64,000 bases of DNA from JBBQZO01 sp038207625 (lineage in GTDB: Bacteria > Pseudomonadota > Gammaproteobacteria > Burkholderiales > Burkholderiaceae_D), in NCBI GenBank assembly GCA_038207625.1, contig JBBQZO010000002.1, positions 186,001 to 250,000 of the forward strand. The letters are read 5' to 3'. Each line of letters begins with the position of its first letter. The stretch's first letter is position 1. The translations under genes were made by a program, and so were the position numbers. The notes beneath the pieces were generated by a model. That model had not been told where the DNA came from, did not search any database, and saw nothing but the letters and a program-made list of their open reading frames with translations. Below, piece after piece: positions 33,345 through 43,088 of the stretch.

Positions 33345-36191
33345 ATGCTGAACTTTGAACGTTCCAGCCTTAGCCAGAAACTGACGATCATTTCGGTGCT
33401 CTCGACCGGCACCGCCTTGTTGTTCGTGTTCGTCGCGTTTGCCGTCACCTCCGTGCTGTCGCACCGCGACGACGAGGGCAAGCTGCTGTCCTCGTTCGCC
33501 GGCGTGATCGGCGCCAACAGCGTTGCCTCCTTGCTGTTCAAGGATCCCAAGCAGGCCGAACAAACCCTGTCGGCCCTGAAAGCGAAGGACGAAATCGCGA
33601 TGGCCGCCCTGTTCGACCGCAACGGCAAGCTGTTTGCCAGCTATGTCGCGAACGGCCAGAGCGCCGACGGGGTTGCTCCCGAACTGAGCGCGGCACAACG
33701 CGACGAGATCTCCCAGTCCGACGCCAGCGCCGTCGGCAGCCCATTCTGGAGCCCGCGCATGCGCCTGTACCGCCCGGTGCGCGTGAACCAGTACGTGATC
33801 GGCAGCGTGATGATCGAAGCGGACCTGAGCATGATGTGGCTCGACATTCTGAAAAGCCTGGGCGTGATCGGCGCCGCTGTGGGCGCCTCTTTCCTGGTCG
33901 CGCTGGTGCTGGCGAACCGTTTCAAGAGCAGCATCGCCGCGCCTGTCAGCAAGCTCATCAGTGCAGCCCAGAAGGTCTCGACCAGCCAGAACTACACACT
34001 GCGCATCGCGCACGAGCGCACCGACGAACTGGGCACGCTGATCGACAGCTTCAACGACATGCTGGCCCAGATCGAGGGGCGCGGCGCGGCGCTGAGCCAC
34101 CACCGCGACGAGCTCGAGCGCCAGGTCAGCGTGCGCACCGAACAGCTGGAAAAGGCCAAGAACGCGGCCGAAGCGGCCAGCCGCGCCAAGAGCGCCTTCC
34201 TGGCCACGATGAGCCACGAAATCCGCACTCCGATGAACGGCGTGCTGGGCATGACCGACATGCTGCTGGGCACGACGCTATCGGACAAGCAGCGCCACTA
34301 CACCAGCATGGTCAAGCGCTCCGGCGAGCACCTGTTGGTCATCATCAACGACATCCTGGACTTTTCCAAGATCGAGGCCGGCAAGCTGACGGTCGAATAC
34401 ATCCAGTTCAACTTCTGCGACCTGCTCGACGATATCGACCACGCGTTCACGCCGCAGGCCCAGGCCAAGGGCATCGCGCTCATTTTCGAGATCGCCAACG
34501 ACATCCCGGTGGCCATCTGCGGCGACCCGAACCGGCTGCGCCAGATCCTGGCCAACCTGCTGGGCAACGCCGTCAAGTTCACCGACCGCGGCACCATCAC
34601 CGTCAAGGTCACGGTCACCGGCGAGGATGCGCAGAAGGTGGGCGTGCGCTTTGAAGTGCATGACACCGGCATCGGCGTGGCGCGCGAAGCGCGCGCGCGT
34701 ATCTTCGACGCGTTCTCGCAGGCCGACGGCTCGACCACCCGCAAGTACGGCGGCACCGGGCTGGGACTGGCCATCTCGAAGCAGCTGGTCGAGCTGATGG
34801 GCGGGAAAATCGGGGTCGACAATGCTATATCGCAAGGCTCGGTATTCTGGTTCACGTTAAATTTCGACAAGCGCCAAGTCGATTGCGACGAGCCGGGCGC
34901 ACTGGCCAACCTGACTGCGGGGATACGTGCCTTGATTGTCGATGACACAGAGAGCAGCCGCACGGTGCTGGAGCGGCAGCTGGCCAGCTGGCAGGTGGCC
35001 AGTGCCAGCGTGCGCGGCGCCGCCGAGGCGCTCGACGCGCTGGCCGCGGCGGCGCGCGCCCACACGCCCTACGACGTGGCGATCCTGGCCATGGAGCTGC
35101 CGCGCACCAGCGGGCTGGCGCTGGCGGCCACCATCAAGGCCGACCCGGCGCTGGCCGCCACCAAGCTGCTGCTGCTGTCGTCCGAACAGCGCGCCGCCGA
35201 CGTGGTGCAGCGGCGCGAGGCGGGCGTGGCGTTTCAGCTGATTCAACCGGCGCGCGAGGGCGACCTGTTCGAATGCCTGCGCACCACCCCGCGCGGGATC
35301 GATACCCGTCCGGCGGCGCCGCTGCAGCCGCGCGTGCCGCAGCCGGCCACGCGCACGCGCCGGCGCCGTGTGCTGCTGGCCGAGGACAATCCGGTCAACG
35401 TCGAGGTGGCGCGCGCCATGCTCGACGCACTCGGGCTGGAAGTGGACTGTGCGCGCAACGGCGACGAGGCGCTGCAGGCGGTGCGCTCGGGCGAATTCGA
35501 CGTGGTGCTGATGGACTGCCAGATGCCGGTCATGGACGGCTTCGCGGCCACCGCCGAGATCCGCCGGCACGAACAGCAAAGCGGGCGCCAGCGCATGCTG
35601 CCGATCATCGCGATCACCGCCAACGCCCTGCAGGGTGACCGCGAGGCCTGCCTGGCGGCCGGCATGAACGACTACCTGTCCAAGCCGTTTAGCCAGCAGG
35701 AGCTGGGCGCCGTGATCGGGCGCTGGATGGCGCTGCCGCTGGCGGCCAGCGTGCATCACCAGGCCGCCGAGCCGACTCCCGCGCCCGCGCCGGCCGCAGC
35801 CGCCATCGCCATCGCGGGCGCGCAGGCCGAAGTGCGTACGGCGATCAACCTGCGCGCGCTCGACAGCATCCGCGCCCTCAGCAAGGATGGTGGCGACGCG
35901 CTGGTGCACAAAGTCATCAGTGCCTACGTGGACGACACGCCGCAGCAGCTGGCCACGCTGCGCACCGCCATCGCCGGAATCGACCCGGAGCAGTTGCGGC
36001 GCGCCGCGCACAGTCTCAAGTCAAGCAGCGCCAATGTCGGCGCGCTGGCGCTGGCCCAGCTGTGCAAGGACATGGAACAACTCGGACGCGCCGACAGCAC
36101 CGAAGGCGCATCGCATATCCTGCGCGACATGGAACGCGAGTTCCAGTGCGTGCGCGACTCGCTCAGTGCCATACTCGAAAAGGAAAGCTGA
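33345..36191 (+). CDS. BarA-like hybrid sensor histidine kinase (HK-REC-REC-HPt)
   Basis: This is a 948-residue membrane kinase. Two membrane helices (LSTGTALLFVFVAFAVTSVL near residue 25; GVIGAAVGASFLVALVLA near 175) flank a periplasmic sensor domain. HAMP follows at about 195-245, then HisKA (FLATMSHEIRTPMNGVLGM), HATPase (RLRQILANLLGNAVKFTD, GGTGLGLAISK), two receivers and an HPt domain (RRAAHSLKSSSANVGALAL). The second receiver (LLAEDNP, VVLMDCQMP, YLSKPF) is intact. The first keeps the acidic pair (LIVDDTE) but has Ala where the phosphoacceptor Asp should be (AILAMELP) and Gln in place of the usual Lys (LIQPA), so it cannot be phosphorylated normally. The ATG at 33345 is chosen from the start of the membrane domain. 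Confidence 0.93.
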   Translation: MLNFERSSLSQKLTIISVLSTGTALLFVFVAFAVTSVLSHRDDEGKLLSSFAGVIGANSVASLLFKDPKQAEQTLSALKAKDEIAMAALFDRNGKLFASYVANGQSADGVAPELSAAQRDEISQSDASAVGSPFWSPRMRLYRPVRVNQYVIGSVMIEADLSMMWLDILKSLGVIGAAVGASFLVALVLANRFKSSIAAPVSKLISAAQKVSTSQNYTLRIAHERTDELGTLIDSFNDMLAQIEGRGAALSHHRDELERQVSVRTEQLEKAKNAAEAASRAKSAFLATMSHEIRTPMNGVLGMTDMLLGTTLSDKQRHYTSMVKRSGEHLLVIINDILDFSKIEAGKLTVEYIQFNFCDLLDDIDHAFTPQAQAKGIALIFEIANDIPVAICGDPNRLRQILANLLGNAVKFTDRGTITVKVTVTGEDAQKVGVRFEVHDTGIGVAREARARIFDAFSQADGSTTRKYGGTGLGLAISKQLVELMGGKIGVDNAISQGSVFWFTLNFDKRQVDCDEPGALANLTAGIRALIVDDTESSRTVLERQLASWQVASASVRGAAEALDALAAAARAHTPYDVAILAMELPRTSGLALAATIKADPALAATKLLLLSSEQRAADVVQRREAGVAFQLIQPAREGDLFECLRTTPRGIDTRPAAPLQPRVPQPATRTRRRRVLLAEDNPVNVEVARAMLDALGLEVDCARNGDEALQAVRSGEFDVVLMDCQMPVMDGFAATAEIRRHEQQSGRQRMLPIIAITANALQGDREACLAAGMNDYLSKPFSQQELGAVIGRWMALPLAASVHHQAAEPTPAPAPAAAAIAIAGAQAEVRTAINLRALDSIRALSKDGGDALVHKVISAYVDDTPQQLATLRTAIAGIDPEQLRRAAHSLKSSSANVGALALAQLCKDMEQLGRADSTEGASHILRDMEREFQCVRDSLSAILEKES

Positions 36192-36192
36192 C

Positions 36193-38301
36193 ATGGCCGC
36201 CCCCCTGCCCCACAAACGCGGCGTCGTGCTGGTTGCCGATGACGACCCAGTGATGCGCCTGCTGATGCTCGAAATGCTGGCCCAGGTGGGCCTCGACGCG
36301 ATCGAGGCGCAGGATGGCCGCCAGGCGGTCGATCTGTTCGTCTCCATGCAGCCAGACCTGGTGCTGCTCGATGTGGAAATGCCTGGCATGGACGGCTTTT
36401 CGGCCTGCCACGAAATCCGCCGGCTGGAAACCGGCTCCACCACCCCGATCATCATGGTCACCGGCGGCGACGAGCTCGAAGCAGTCACCCACGCCTACGA
36501 GGTGGGCGCGACCGATTTCGTGTCCAAGCCGATCAACTGGCCGATCCTTGGGCACCGGGTGCTATACGTGCTGCGCGCCTCGGACGCAATCGCGCGCCTG
36601 CGCATCGCCGACGCACAAAACCGCGCCGTGCTGGCCGCCATCCCGGACACTTTTTTCCGCCTCAGCAAGGACGGTATCTACCTCGACTACGAGCAGGGTC
36701 ACGACGCCGGTAGCGCATTTCCGCTCGAGCCCTGCGTGGGCAAGCACGTTGGCGCCGTGCTGCCCGGCGAAATCGCCACACGCCTGCTCGACCAGATGAG
36801 CAATGTGCTGGCCAGCGGCCAGATCCGCTCGGTCGACTACGAACTGGCGCGCGCCGGCACGGTCCAGCACTTCGAAGCGCGCCTGGTCGCTACCGGCACC
36901 GATCAGGTGCTCGGGCTGGTGCGCGACATCAGCGAGCGCAAACGCACCGAGGAGCAGATCCGCCGGCTCGCTTACTGCGACAGCCTGACCGGCATCCCGA
37001 ACCGCCAGGCTTTCCTCGAAACGCTGGAGCGCGAGCTGCACCGCTCCAAGGCCGGCAACAAGAAGTTCGCCGTGCTGTTCATGGACCTGGACGCGTTCAA
37101 GCGCGTCAACGACACGCTGGGCCACAACGTAGGCGACCATCTGCTCAAAGTCGTCTCCGAGCGGCTGCGCGACACCATTCGTCCCAGCGACCTGGTCTCG
37201 CGGGTCGACCACACCAACAACCTGGCGCGTCTGGGTGGCGACGAATTCACCATCCTGATTCCCGAGCTGGAGCGGGTCGACAACGCGCTGGCGGTAGCGC
37301 ACCGGGTCAAGGACGCAATGCGGCGCCCGTTCCTGATCGACGGCCACGAGATCTTCGTCACCGCCAGCATCGGCATCTCGCTGTATCCCGAGGACGGCCA
37401 GGACAGCAACGCGCTGCTCAAGTACGCCGACACGGCAATGTACCACGCGAAAAACTGCGGCAAGAATAACGCCAAGCTGTACAGCTCTTCGCTGACGATG
37501 CAGATCATGAGCCATGTGACGCTTGAGGTGGGGCTGCGCCGCGCGCTGAAAAACGACGAGCTGTATCTGCTGTACCAGCCCCAGATCGACGTCAAAACGC
37601 TGGAAATCGTCGGGGTCGAGGCGCTGATCCGCTGGCGCCACCCGGAGCGCGGCGTCATCTCGCCCACCGAATTCATCCCGCTGGCCGAGGAAACGGGCCT
37701 GATCGTGCCGATCGGCGAGTGGGTGCTGCGCACCGCCTGCGCCCAGGCACGCATCTGGGAACTGCAGACCCACAGCGCGGTGCGCATGGCGGTGAACCTG
37801 TCGGCCAAGCAGTTCAAGGACGAGGGTCTGAGCCAGATCGTCATCTCGGCGCTGAGCGACACGGGGCTGGCAGCGCGGCTGCTCGAACTGGAGCTGACCG
37901 AAGGCACGCTGATGGACGACGCCAAGGCCACGCTGGCGACGCTCGAACAGTTGCGCGCGATTGGCGTGTATCTGTCGATCGACGATTTCGGCACCGGCTA
38001 TTCGTCGATGAATTACCTGAAACGCTTTGACGTGCGTGCGCTCAAAATCGACAAGAGCTTCATCTCCGGGCTACCGCAAGATTCGGAGAACGCCGCCATC
38101 ACGCGCGCCATCATCGCCATGGCGCACGGACTGAAGATGGTGGTGGTGGCCGAGGGCGTCGAGACCGACGAGCAGCTGGTGATGCTGGAAGAATATGGCT
38201 GCGACATGGCGCAGGGATTCTACCTGGGCCACCCGTCGTCGCACGAATCGATCACGCTGATGCTGCGCAAGCAGATGGCGCTGGTGGTGCCGCCGCCCTG
38301 A
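36193..38301 (+). CDS. Response regulator with PAS, GGDEF and EAL domains
   Basis: This is a 702-residue protein starting two bases after the hybrid kinase stop, so it is the likely phosphorelay output. The N-terminal receiver (VLVADDDP, LVLLDVEMPGMDG, FVSKPIN) is intact. A PAS-like region (ending LVRDISERK) precedes the GGDEF domain with signature RLGGDEF, and an EAL domain with GVEALIRW and IDDFGTGYSS. An RPSD sequence resembling the inhibitory I-site is separated from GGDEF by about ten more residues than usual (an insertion containing VDHTNN), so feedback inhibition may be altered. Both enzymatic signatures are intact. The pair couples a membrane signal to c-di-GMP level. Confidence 0.94.
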   Translation: MAAPLPHKRGVVLVADDDPVMRLLMLEMLAQVGLDAIEAQDGRQAVDLFVSMQPDLVLLDVEMPGMDGFSACHEIRRLETGSTTPIIMVTGGDELEAVTHAYEVGATDFVSKPINWPILGHRVLYVLRASDAIARLRIADAQNRAVLAAIPDTFFRLSKDGIYLDYEQGHDAGSAFPLEPCVGKHVGAVLPGEIATRLLDQMSNVLASGQIRSVDYELARAGTVQHFEARLVATGTDQVLGLVRDISERKRTEEQIRRLAYCDSLTGIPNRQAFLETLERELHRSKAGNKKFAVLFMDLDAFKRVNDTLGHNVGDHLLKVVSERLRDTIRPSDLVSRVDHTNNLARLGGDEFTILIPELERVDNALAVAHRVKDAMRRPFLIDGHEIFVTASIGISLYPEDGQDSNALLKYADTAMYHAKNCGKNNAKLYSSSLTMQIMSHVTLEVGLRRALKNDELYLLYQPQIDVKTLEIVGVEALIRWRHPERGVISPTEFIPLAEETGLIVPIGEWVLRTACAQARIWELQTHSAVRMAVNLSAKQFKDEGLSQIVISALSDTGLAARLLELELTEGTLMDDAKATLATLEQLRAIGVYLSIDDFGTGYSSMNYLKRFDVRALKIDKSFISGLPQDSENAAITRAIIAMAHGLKMVVVAEGVETDEQLVMLEEYGCDMAQGFYLGHPSSHESITLMLRKQMALVVPPP

Positions 38302-38320
38302 GCACGGCAGCGCCGCGCCG

Positions 38321-39538
38321 CTAGACGACGCCGTCGCGCCTGAGCTGGGCGATCGCATCGGCGTCGTAACCGAGCGCGCCCAGCAACTCGTCGTTGTGCT
38401 GACCCAGCGCCGGCCCCAGCCACTTGGTGTGGCCGGGCGTGGCCGACAGCTTGGGCGACACCGCCGGCAGCTTGACCGGCGTGCCGTCGGCGAACTGGTG
38501 TTGCTCGAACATGTCGCGCGCCAGAAATTGCGGGTCGCTCATCATGTCCCTGACCGAATAGATCTTGCCCACCGGGACATCGGCCGCCTGCAGCGTGGCC
38601 AGCGCGCTGGTGATGGTTTGCGTGCTGCACCAGGCCTGGATCGCGTCGTCGATTTCCTGGGTGCGCGGCACACGCCCGTCGTTGCGCGCCAGACCGGGGT
38701 CGCCGGCCATGTCGATGCGCCCCATGGCCAGCATCAGGCGCTTGAAAATCGCGTCGCCATTGCCGGCGATGACGATGTTTTCAAAGTCGCCGGTGGTGTA
38801 GGTGTTCGACGGCACGATGCCCGGCAGCGCGCCGCCGGTGCGCTCGCGCACCACGCCGGCCACGTCGAACTCGGGCACCAGCGACTCCATCAGATTGAAC
38901 ACGCTTTCGTACAGCGCCACGTCGACCATCTGGCCCTGACCGGCGTCACGCCCGCCGGTCGCATCGCGGTGGCGCAGCGCCATCATCGCGCCGATCACCC
39001 CGTGCAGCGCGGCCACCGAATCGCCGATCGACACGCCCACCCGCACCGGCGGGCGGTCCGGGTGGCCCGACACATAGCGCAGCCCGCCCATCGATTCGCC
39101 GATCGCGCCGAAACCGGGCTGGTCGCGCATCGGCCCGGTCTGGCCGAAGCCGGACAGGCGCACCATGATGGTGGCCGGGCGCAGCGCCTTCAATTGTTCG
39201 TAACCGATGCCCCATTTTTCCAGCACGCCGGGGCGGTAGTTCTCGACGATGATGTCGGCCTCGAGCGCAAGCTGGCGCGCGATCGCGCGGCCCCGTTCGT
39301 CCTTCATGTTCAGCGTCAGGCTTTTCTTGTTGCGCGACTGGACCGACCACCACAGCGACGTGCCGTCCTTGAGCACGCGCCACGAGCGGATCGGGTCGCC
39401 CCCGTCGGGCGCCTCGATCTTGATCACGTCGGCGCCGAATTCGCCCAGCATGCGGCTACAGAACGGGCCGGCAATGAGCGTGCCCAATTCCAGCACCTTG
39501 ATGCCCGCCAGCGCGCCGGGAGTGAGTGTTGTTTGCAT
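38321..39538 (-). CDS. CaiB/BaiF family III CoA-transferase
   Basis: This 405-residue family III CoA-transferase moves CoA between organic acids. The N-terminus (GIKVLELGTLIAGPFCSRML, FGADVIKIEAPDGGDPIR) is diagnostic. The catalytic Asp is most likely in MVDVALYESVFN. The acid substrate cannot be read from the sequence; these enzymes serve many catabolic routes. It stands alone between the converging EAL gene and recR; the end at 38321 lies 20 bases from that convergent stop. The 6-base gap to recR may be fortuitous or reflect one transcript. Confidence 0.92.
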   Translation of the reverse strand: MQTTLTPGALAGIKVLELGTLIAGPFCSRMLGEFGADVIKIEAPDGGDPIRSWRVLKDGTSLWWSVQSRNKKSLTLNMKDERGRAIARQLALEADIIVENYRPGVLEKWGIGYEQLKALRPATIMVRLSGFGQTGPMRDQPGFGAIGESMGGLRYVSGHPDRPPVRVGVSIGDSVAALHGVIGAMMALRHRDATGGRDAGQGQMVDVALYESVFNLMESLVPEFDVAGVVRERTGGALPGIVPSNTYTTGDFENIVIAGNGDAIFKRLMLAMGRIDMAGDPGLARNDGRVPRTQEIDDAIQAWCSTQTITSALATLQAADVPVGKIYSVRDMMSDPQFLARDMFEQHQFADGTPVKLPAVSPKLSATPGHTKWLGPALGQHNDELLGALGYDADAIAQLRRDGVV

Positions 39539-39544
39539 AGAGTT

Positions 39545-40135
39545 TTAAGTAGCGCGTCGGTCCAGCATGGCGCGCGCGATGGTGCCCGCGTCCACGTATT
39601 CAAGTTCGCCGCCCACCGGCACGCCGCGCGCCAGCCGGCTCACCTTCAGGCCGCGCGCCTTGAGCATTTCGCTGATGTAGTGCGCGGTGGCTTCGCCCTC
39701 GTTGGTGAAATTGGTCGCCAGCACCACCTCGACGACCTTGCCGTCGGCCGCGCGCGCGAGCAGCTTGTCGAGGTGGATGTCCTTCGGGCCGATCCCGTCG
39801 AGCGGCGACAGGCGTCCCATCAGCACAAAATACAGGCCCTTGAAGGTCAGGGTCTGCTCGATCATCAGCTGGTCGGCCGGCGTTTCAACGACGCACAGCA
39901 TGGCCGCGTCGCGCTCGGCGTCCAGACACAGGTCGCACACTTCCTGCTCGGCAAAGGTGTTGCACAGCGCGCAGTGATGCACCGCCTCGACCGCCTGGTA
40001 CAGCGCGCGTGAGAGCATCGCGGCGCCGTCGCGGTCGTGCTGCAGCAGGTGGAACGCCATGCGCTGGGCCGACTTGGGGCCGATGCCGGGCAGACGGCGC
40101 AGCGCCTCGGTGAGGAAATCGAGCGACTTGGACAT
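39545..40135 (-). CDS. recR: RecR recombination mediator
   Basis: This 196-residue protein works with RecF/RecO to load RecA on gapped DNA. Helix-hairpin-helix (LTEALRRLPGIGPKSAQRMA), four-cysteine zinc site (CALCNTFAEQEVCDLC) and Toprim domain (LCVVETPADQLMIEQT, VLMGRLSPLDGIGP) are all present, and the length is normal. It is part of the minus-strand run dnaX - ybaB - yciI-like - recR, a common arrangement in betaproteobacteria. Confidence 0.97.
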   Translation of the reverse strand: MSKSLDFLTEALRRLPGIGPKSAQRMAFHLLQHDRDGAAMLSRALYQAVEAVHHCALCNTFAEQEVCDLCLDAERDAAMLCVVETPADQLMIEQTLTFKGLYFVLMGRLSPLDGIGPKDIHLDKLLARAADGKVVEVVLATNFTNEGEATAHYISEMLKARGLKVSRLARGVPVGGELEYVDAGTIARAMLDRRAT

Positions 40136-40138
40136 GGT

Positions 40139-40429
40139 TTATTCTTCGCGAAAGGCGGCGAAGCTGTCGGCCGTCATGGTGGGCACAAACTCGGTGATTG
40201 CGTAGGCGGCCACGCCGGCGATGTGGAACGGATCGGTCGTGACCAGCTGCTCCAACTCGGCGCGGCTGCCCATGTTGGCGATGATGATGCCACCGTCACG
40301 CGGCACCTTGCGCCCGGACATCAGGAACACGCCGCGCGCGTACTGCTCGCGCAGGAAGGCGCGATGGGCGGCGAGATGCAGCTCGATCACGTCAAGCGCG
40401 ACGAGGTAGCTGACGTCGATGATGAACAT
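40139..40429 (-). CDS. YciI-like protein
   Basis: This is a 96-residue YciI/YCII-related protein of ferredoxin-like fold. It begins MFIIDVSYLVALDVIELHLA and shows the family landmarks HRAFLREQYARGVFLMSGRK and DPFHIAGVAAYAITEF, with the His-Asp pair (HLAAHRAFL, TTDPFH) that forms the presumed active site. Biochemical function in this family is mostly unknown. The ATG at 40429 lies two bases after the ybaB stop and three bases separate its stop from recR, consistent with one operon. Confidence 0.9.
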   Translation of the reverse strand: MFIIDVSYLVALDVIELHLAAHRAFLREQYARGVFLMSGRKVPRDGGIIIANMGSRAELEQLVTTDPFHIAGVAAYAITEFVPTMTADSFAAFREE

Positions 40430-40431
40430 GC

Positions 40432-40758
40432 TTAGAACGGCATCTTGAAGCCGGGTGGCAGCGCCATGCCGGCGGTCAGGCCGCCCATTTTCTCGGCCGA
40501 GGTAGCCTCGGCTTTGCGCACGGCGTCGTTGAAGGCGGCCGCCACCAGGTCTTCCAGCATGTCCTTGTCGTCGCCCAGCAGCGACGGGTCGATGGTGACG
40601 CGCTTGACGTCGTTCTTGCACGTCATCAGCACCTTGACGAGGCCGGCACCGGACTGGCCTTCGACTTCGACGAAGGCCAGTTGGTCTTGCGCCTTCTTCA
40701 TATTGTCTTGCATCGTCTGGGCTTGTTTCATCAGACCTGCGAGTTGGTTCTTCATCAT
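40432..40758 (-). CDS. ybaB: YbaB/EbfC nucleoid-associated protein
   Basis: This is a 108-residue member of the YbaB/EbfC family, a small DNA-binding dimer often encoded between dnaX and recR. Diagnostic segments are LAGLMKQAQTMQDNMKKAQ, VEVEGQSGAGLVKVLMTCKN and LLGDDKDMLEDLVAAAFNDA. The tail (GMALPPGFKMPF) is also typical. Length and position fit the family. Confidence 0.96.
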   Translation of the reverse strand: MMKNQLAGLMKQAQTMQDNMKKAQDQLAFVEVEGQSGAGLVKVLMTCKNDVKRVTIDPSLLGDDKDMLEDLVAAAFNDAVRKAEATSAEKMGGLTAGMALPPGFKMPF

Positions 40759-40811
40759 GATCGTTTCTCCGGATGGTAAGTAGACAGAAATGGTGTTATT
40801 TAATTCATCGC

Positions 40812-43088
40812 TCAGTGGGGCGCGGCGGGACGGATCGAGCCGGCCACCACGAAGGCGCCGAAGTCACGCATCAGCGCTTGCACGAAGGGGTCGCCCGCCA
40901 CCGTCTGTTCGGCATTGCGCTGGCACGCCTCGCGGTAAGCCTGGGCTTCGGCGCTGGCGGTATACCAGACCGGGCCGATGTCGATGTCGACGGCGACCTT
41001 GGCCGCGAAATGCTCGCACAGGGCGGCGGCCAGCTTGTCGCTGTTGCCGCTGGCGCGCAGCGTGTCGATCGGCACGCGCAGGCGGAAGGTGGCCAGGTTG
41101 CCGTCATGCAGGCACTCGACCAGCTCCGTTTGCAAGGCCAGTTGCTGCGCCACGCCGCGCAGTGGCAGCGCGGCGGCAATCGCCGGCCAGTTGCCGTCCC
41201 AGTTCAGCGCGGTCACCGGGGTGATCACATACGGGCCGCGCGGCTGCGCGACCGGTTTGACTGCGGCAAGCGGCGCCGCTACGGCGGCCGGCGCATCGTG
41301 GGCGACGGCGCTGTCGTCGGAAAATTCGGTGACCCAGGACGGCATCTCGTCGTCCTGCTGCGCGTCCGGTTCGGGCTCGGGCGCGCGCATTGCTGGCGCC
41401 GGCAGCGGCGCCGGCGCCAGCGCCGCTGCCGGATGTGCCGCTGCTGGCGCGCCAGCTTGCTCCCACGGTGGCGGCGCCATCGACGCCGACGGCGCGCTGC
41501 TGACCAGCGCCGTCGGGACGGACGCCGATACAGACACGGGCATGGATGCGGGCGTGACCAAGGATACAGACGCGGGGCCAGTTACCGCCCGTTCCGGCGG
41601 CTCGACCGGCGCGCCTTGTGCTGCGGCGGCGGCCGCGTTCGATTGCGCGGTCGGACGCGCTTGCGTGCTGCCTTGTCCGCGGCTGGCGGAGCGGGCCGCT
41701 TCCAACGCCGCGTTGATGGCGGCGCGCGCCAAACCCATTTCGGGCGGGCGGCCCGCCGGCGCAACGGCTGGTGCAGCTGGGGCCGGCGCTGCCGGTGCTG
41801 CGGCCGGTGCCGCCGGCTGCGCAGCAACTGGCGGCGCAGCCGGTGCGACACGTGGTGCTGGCGATGCAATCACCGCCGCGTGACTGGCCACGGCCGCCGA
41901 TGCGGCGCGCGCGGGCGATGCGGCGGGCGCGCGCGCGGAGCTTGACGCGGGCCGCGCAGCGCCGGCCGGCACACCGTCGGCGCCACCGTTGCCAGGGCGG
42001 AAGGCGAGCAGGCGCAGCAGCGTCATCGTGAAACCGGCATAGTCGTCCGGCGCCAGGCCGATCTCATTGCGTCCGTGCACGACGATCTGATAATACAGTT
42101 GTACTTCCTGTGGGTCGAACGCAGTCGCCAGGCGCAGGATGTCGGCCAGCTCGGGCAAATCGGCCGGCACCGCCGACGGCACCGTCTGGGCCAAGGCGAT
42201 CCGGTGCAACAAGGTGCCCAGGTCCTGCAAGGCGCCGTTGTAGGACAGGCTGCGGCTGGCCATTTCGTCGGCCACCGCCATCAGGTCCGCGCCGTCCTGG
42301 TTGGCCAGCGCATCGAGCAAACGGATCAGATACGACTGGTCGAGCGCGCCCAGCATGCCCTGCACCGCATCCAGCGTAACTTGCCCGGCCGCGTAAGCGA
42401 TCGCCTGATCGGTCAGCGACAAGGCGTCGCGCATCGAGCCGTGCGCGCCTTGCGCGAGCAAACGCAGCGCCGGCTGCTCGAAGCTGATACCTTCCTGGCC
42501 GAGAATATTATCCAGGTGACTGATGATGTGGCCCGGCGGCATCTGCTTCAGATTGAACTGCAGGCAGCGCGACAGCACCGTCACCGGGATCTTTTGCGGA
42601 TCGGTGGTGGCGAGGATGAATTTGACGTGTTCGGGCGGTTCTTCCAACGTCTTCAGCATCGAATTGAAGGCGTGGTTGGTGAGCATGTGAACTTCATCGA
42701 TCATGTAGACCTTGAAGCGCGCATTCGACGGCGCGTACACAGCCTGCTCGAGCAACTGCGCCATCTCGTCGACGCCGCGGTACGAGGCCGCATCCATCTC
42801 TATATAGTCAACGAAGCGCCCCGCGTCAATTGCCGTGCAGGCGTCGCACACCCCGCAGGGCTGAGCGGTGATGCCGCCGTTGCCATCGGCACCGATACAG
42901 TTAAGTGATTTGGCCAGAATGCGCGACAACGTGGTCTTGCCGACACCGCGCGTGCCTGTAAACAGATAAGCGTGGTGCAGACGGCCCGTTTGCAACGCGT
43001 GCGTCAATGCGCGCACCACGTGCTCTTGGCCGACGAGCGTTTCGAAGTTCTTGGGACGGTATTTGCGGGCGAGGACTTGATAGGACAT
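40812..43088 (-). CDS. dnaX: DNA polymerase III subunit gamma/tau
   Basis: This is the 758-residue clamp-loader ATPase subunit. Walker A (FTGTRGVGKTTLSRI) is near residue 45, the zinc-binding cysteines are in QPCGVCDACTAIDAG, and the Walker B/sensor region reads MIDEVHMLTNHAFNSMLKTL, with sensor 1 near FILATTDPQKIP. After about residue 370 comes a long Ala/Pro/Ser-rich linker, then the tau C-terminal domain (LPLRGVAQQLALQTELVECL, onwards) that contacts DnaE. The product is therefore tau; a shorter gamma form could arise by frameshifting, but I did not identify a clear slippery site. First gene of the ybaB-recR run. Confidence 0.97.
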   Translation of the reverse strand: MSYQVLARKYRPKNFETLVGQEHVVRALTHALQTGRLHHAYLFTGTRGVGKTTLSRILAKSLNCIGADGNGGITAQPCGVCDACTAIDAGRFVDYIEMDAASYRGVDEMAQLLEQAVYAPSNARFKVYMIDEVHMLTNHAFNSMLKTLEEPPEHVKFILATTDPQKIPVTVLSRCLQFNLKQMPPGHIISHLDNILGQEGISFEQPALRLLAQGAHGSMRDALSLTDQAIAYAAGQVTLDAVQGMLGALDQSYLIRLLDALANQDGADLMAVADEMASRSLSYNGALQDLGTLLHRIALAQTVPSAVPADLPELADILRLATAFDPQEVQLYYQIVVHGRNEIGLAPDDYAGFTMTLLRLLAFRPGNGGADGVPAGAARPASSSARAPAASPARAASAAVASHAAVIASPAPRVAPAAPPVAAQPAAPAAAPAAPAPAAPAVAPAGRPPEMGLARAAINAALEAARSASRGQGSTQARPTAQSNAAAAAAQGAPVEPPERAVTGPASVSLVTPASMPVSVSASVPTALVSSAPSASMAPPPWEQAGAPAAAHPAAALAPAPLPAPAMRAPEPEPDAQQDDEMPSWVTEFSDDSAVAHDAPAAVAAPLAAVKPVAQPRGPYVITPVTALNWDGNWPAIAAALPLRGVAQQLALQTELVECLHDGNLATFRLRVPIDTLRASGNSDKLAAALCEHFAAKVAVDIDIGPVWYTASAEAQAYREACQRNAEQTVAGDPFVQALMRDFGAFVVAGSIRPAAPH

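Noticed and set aside
31785..34217. Extension of the HDOD protein to 810 residues
   Set aside because: The extra N-terminal part overlaps the hybrid kinase on the other strand and has no family character; the ATG at 32942 gives the normal length.
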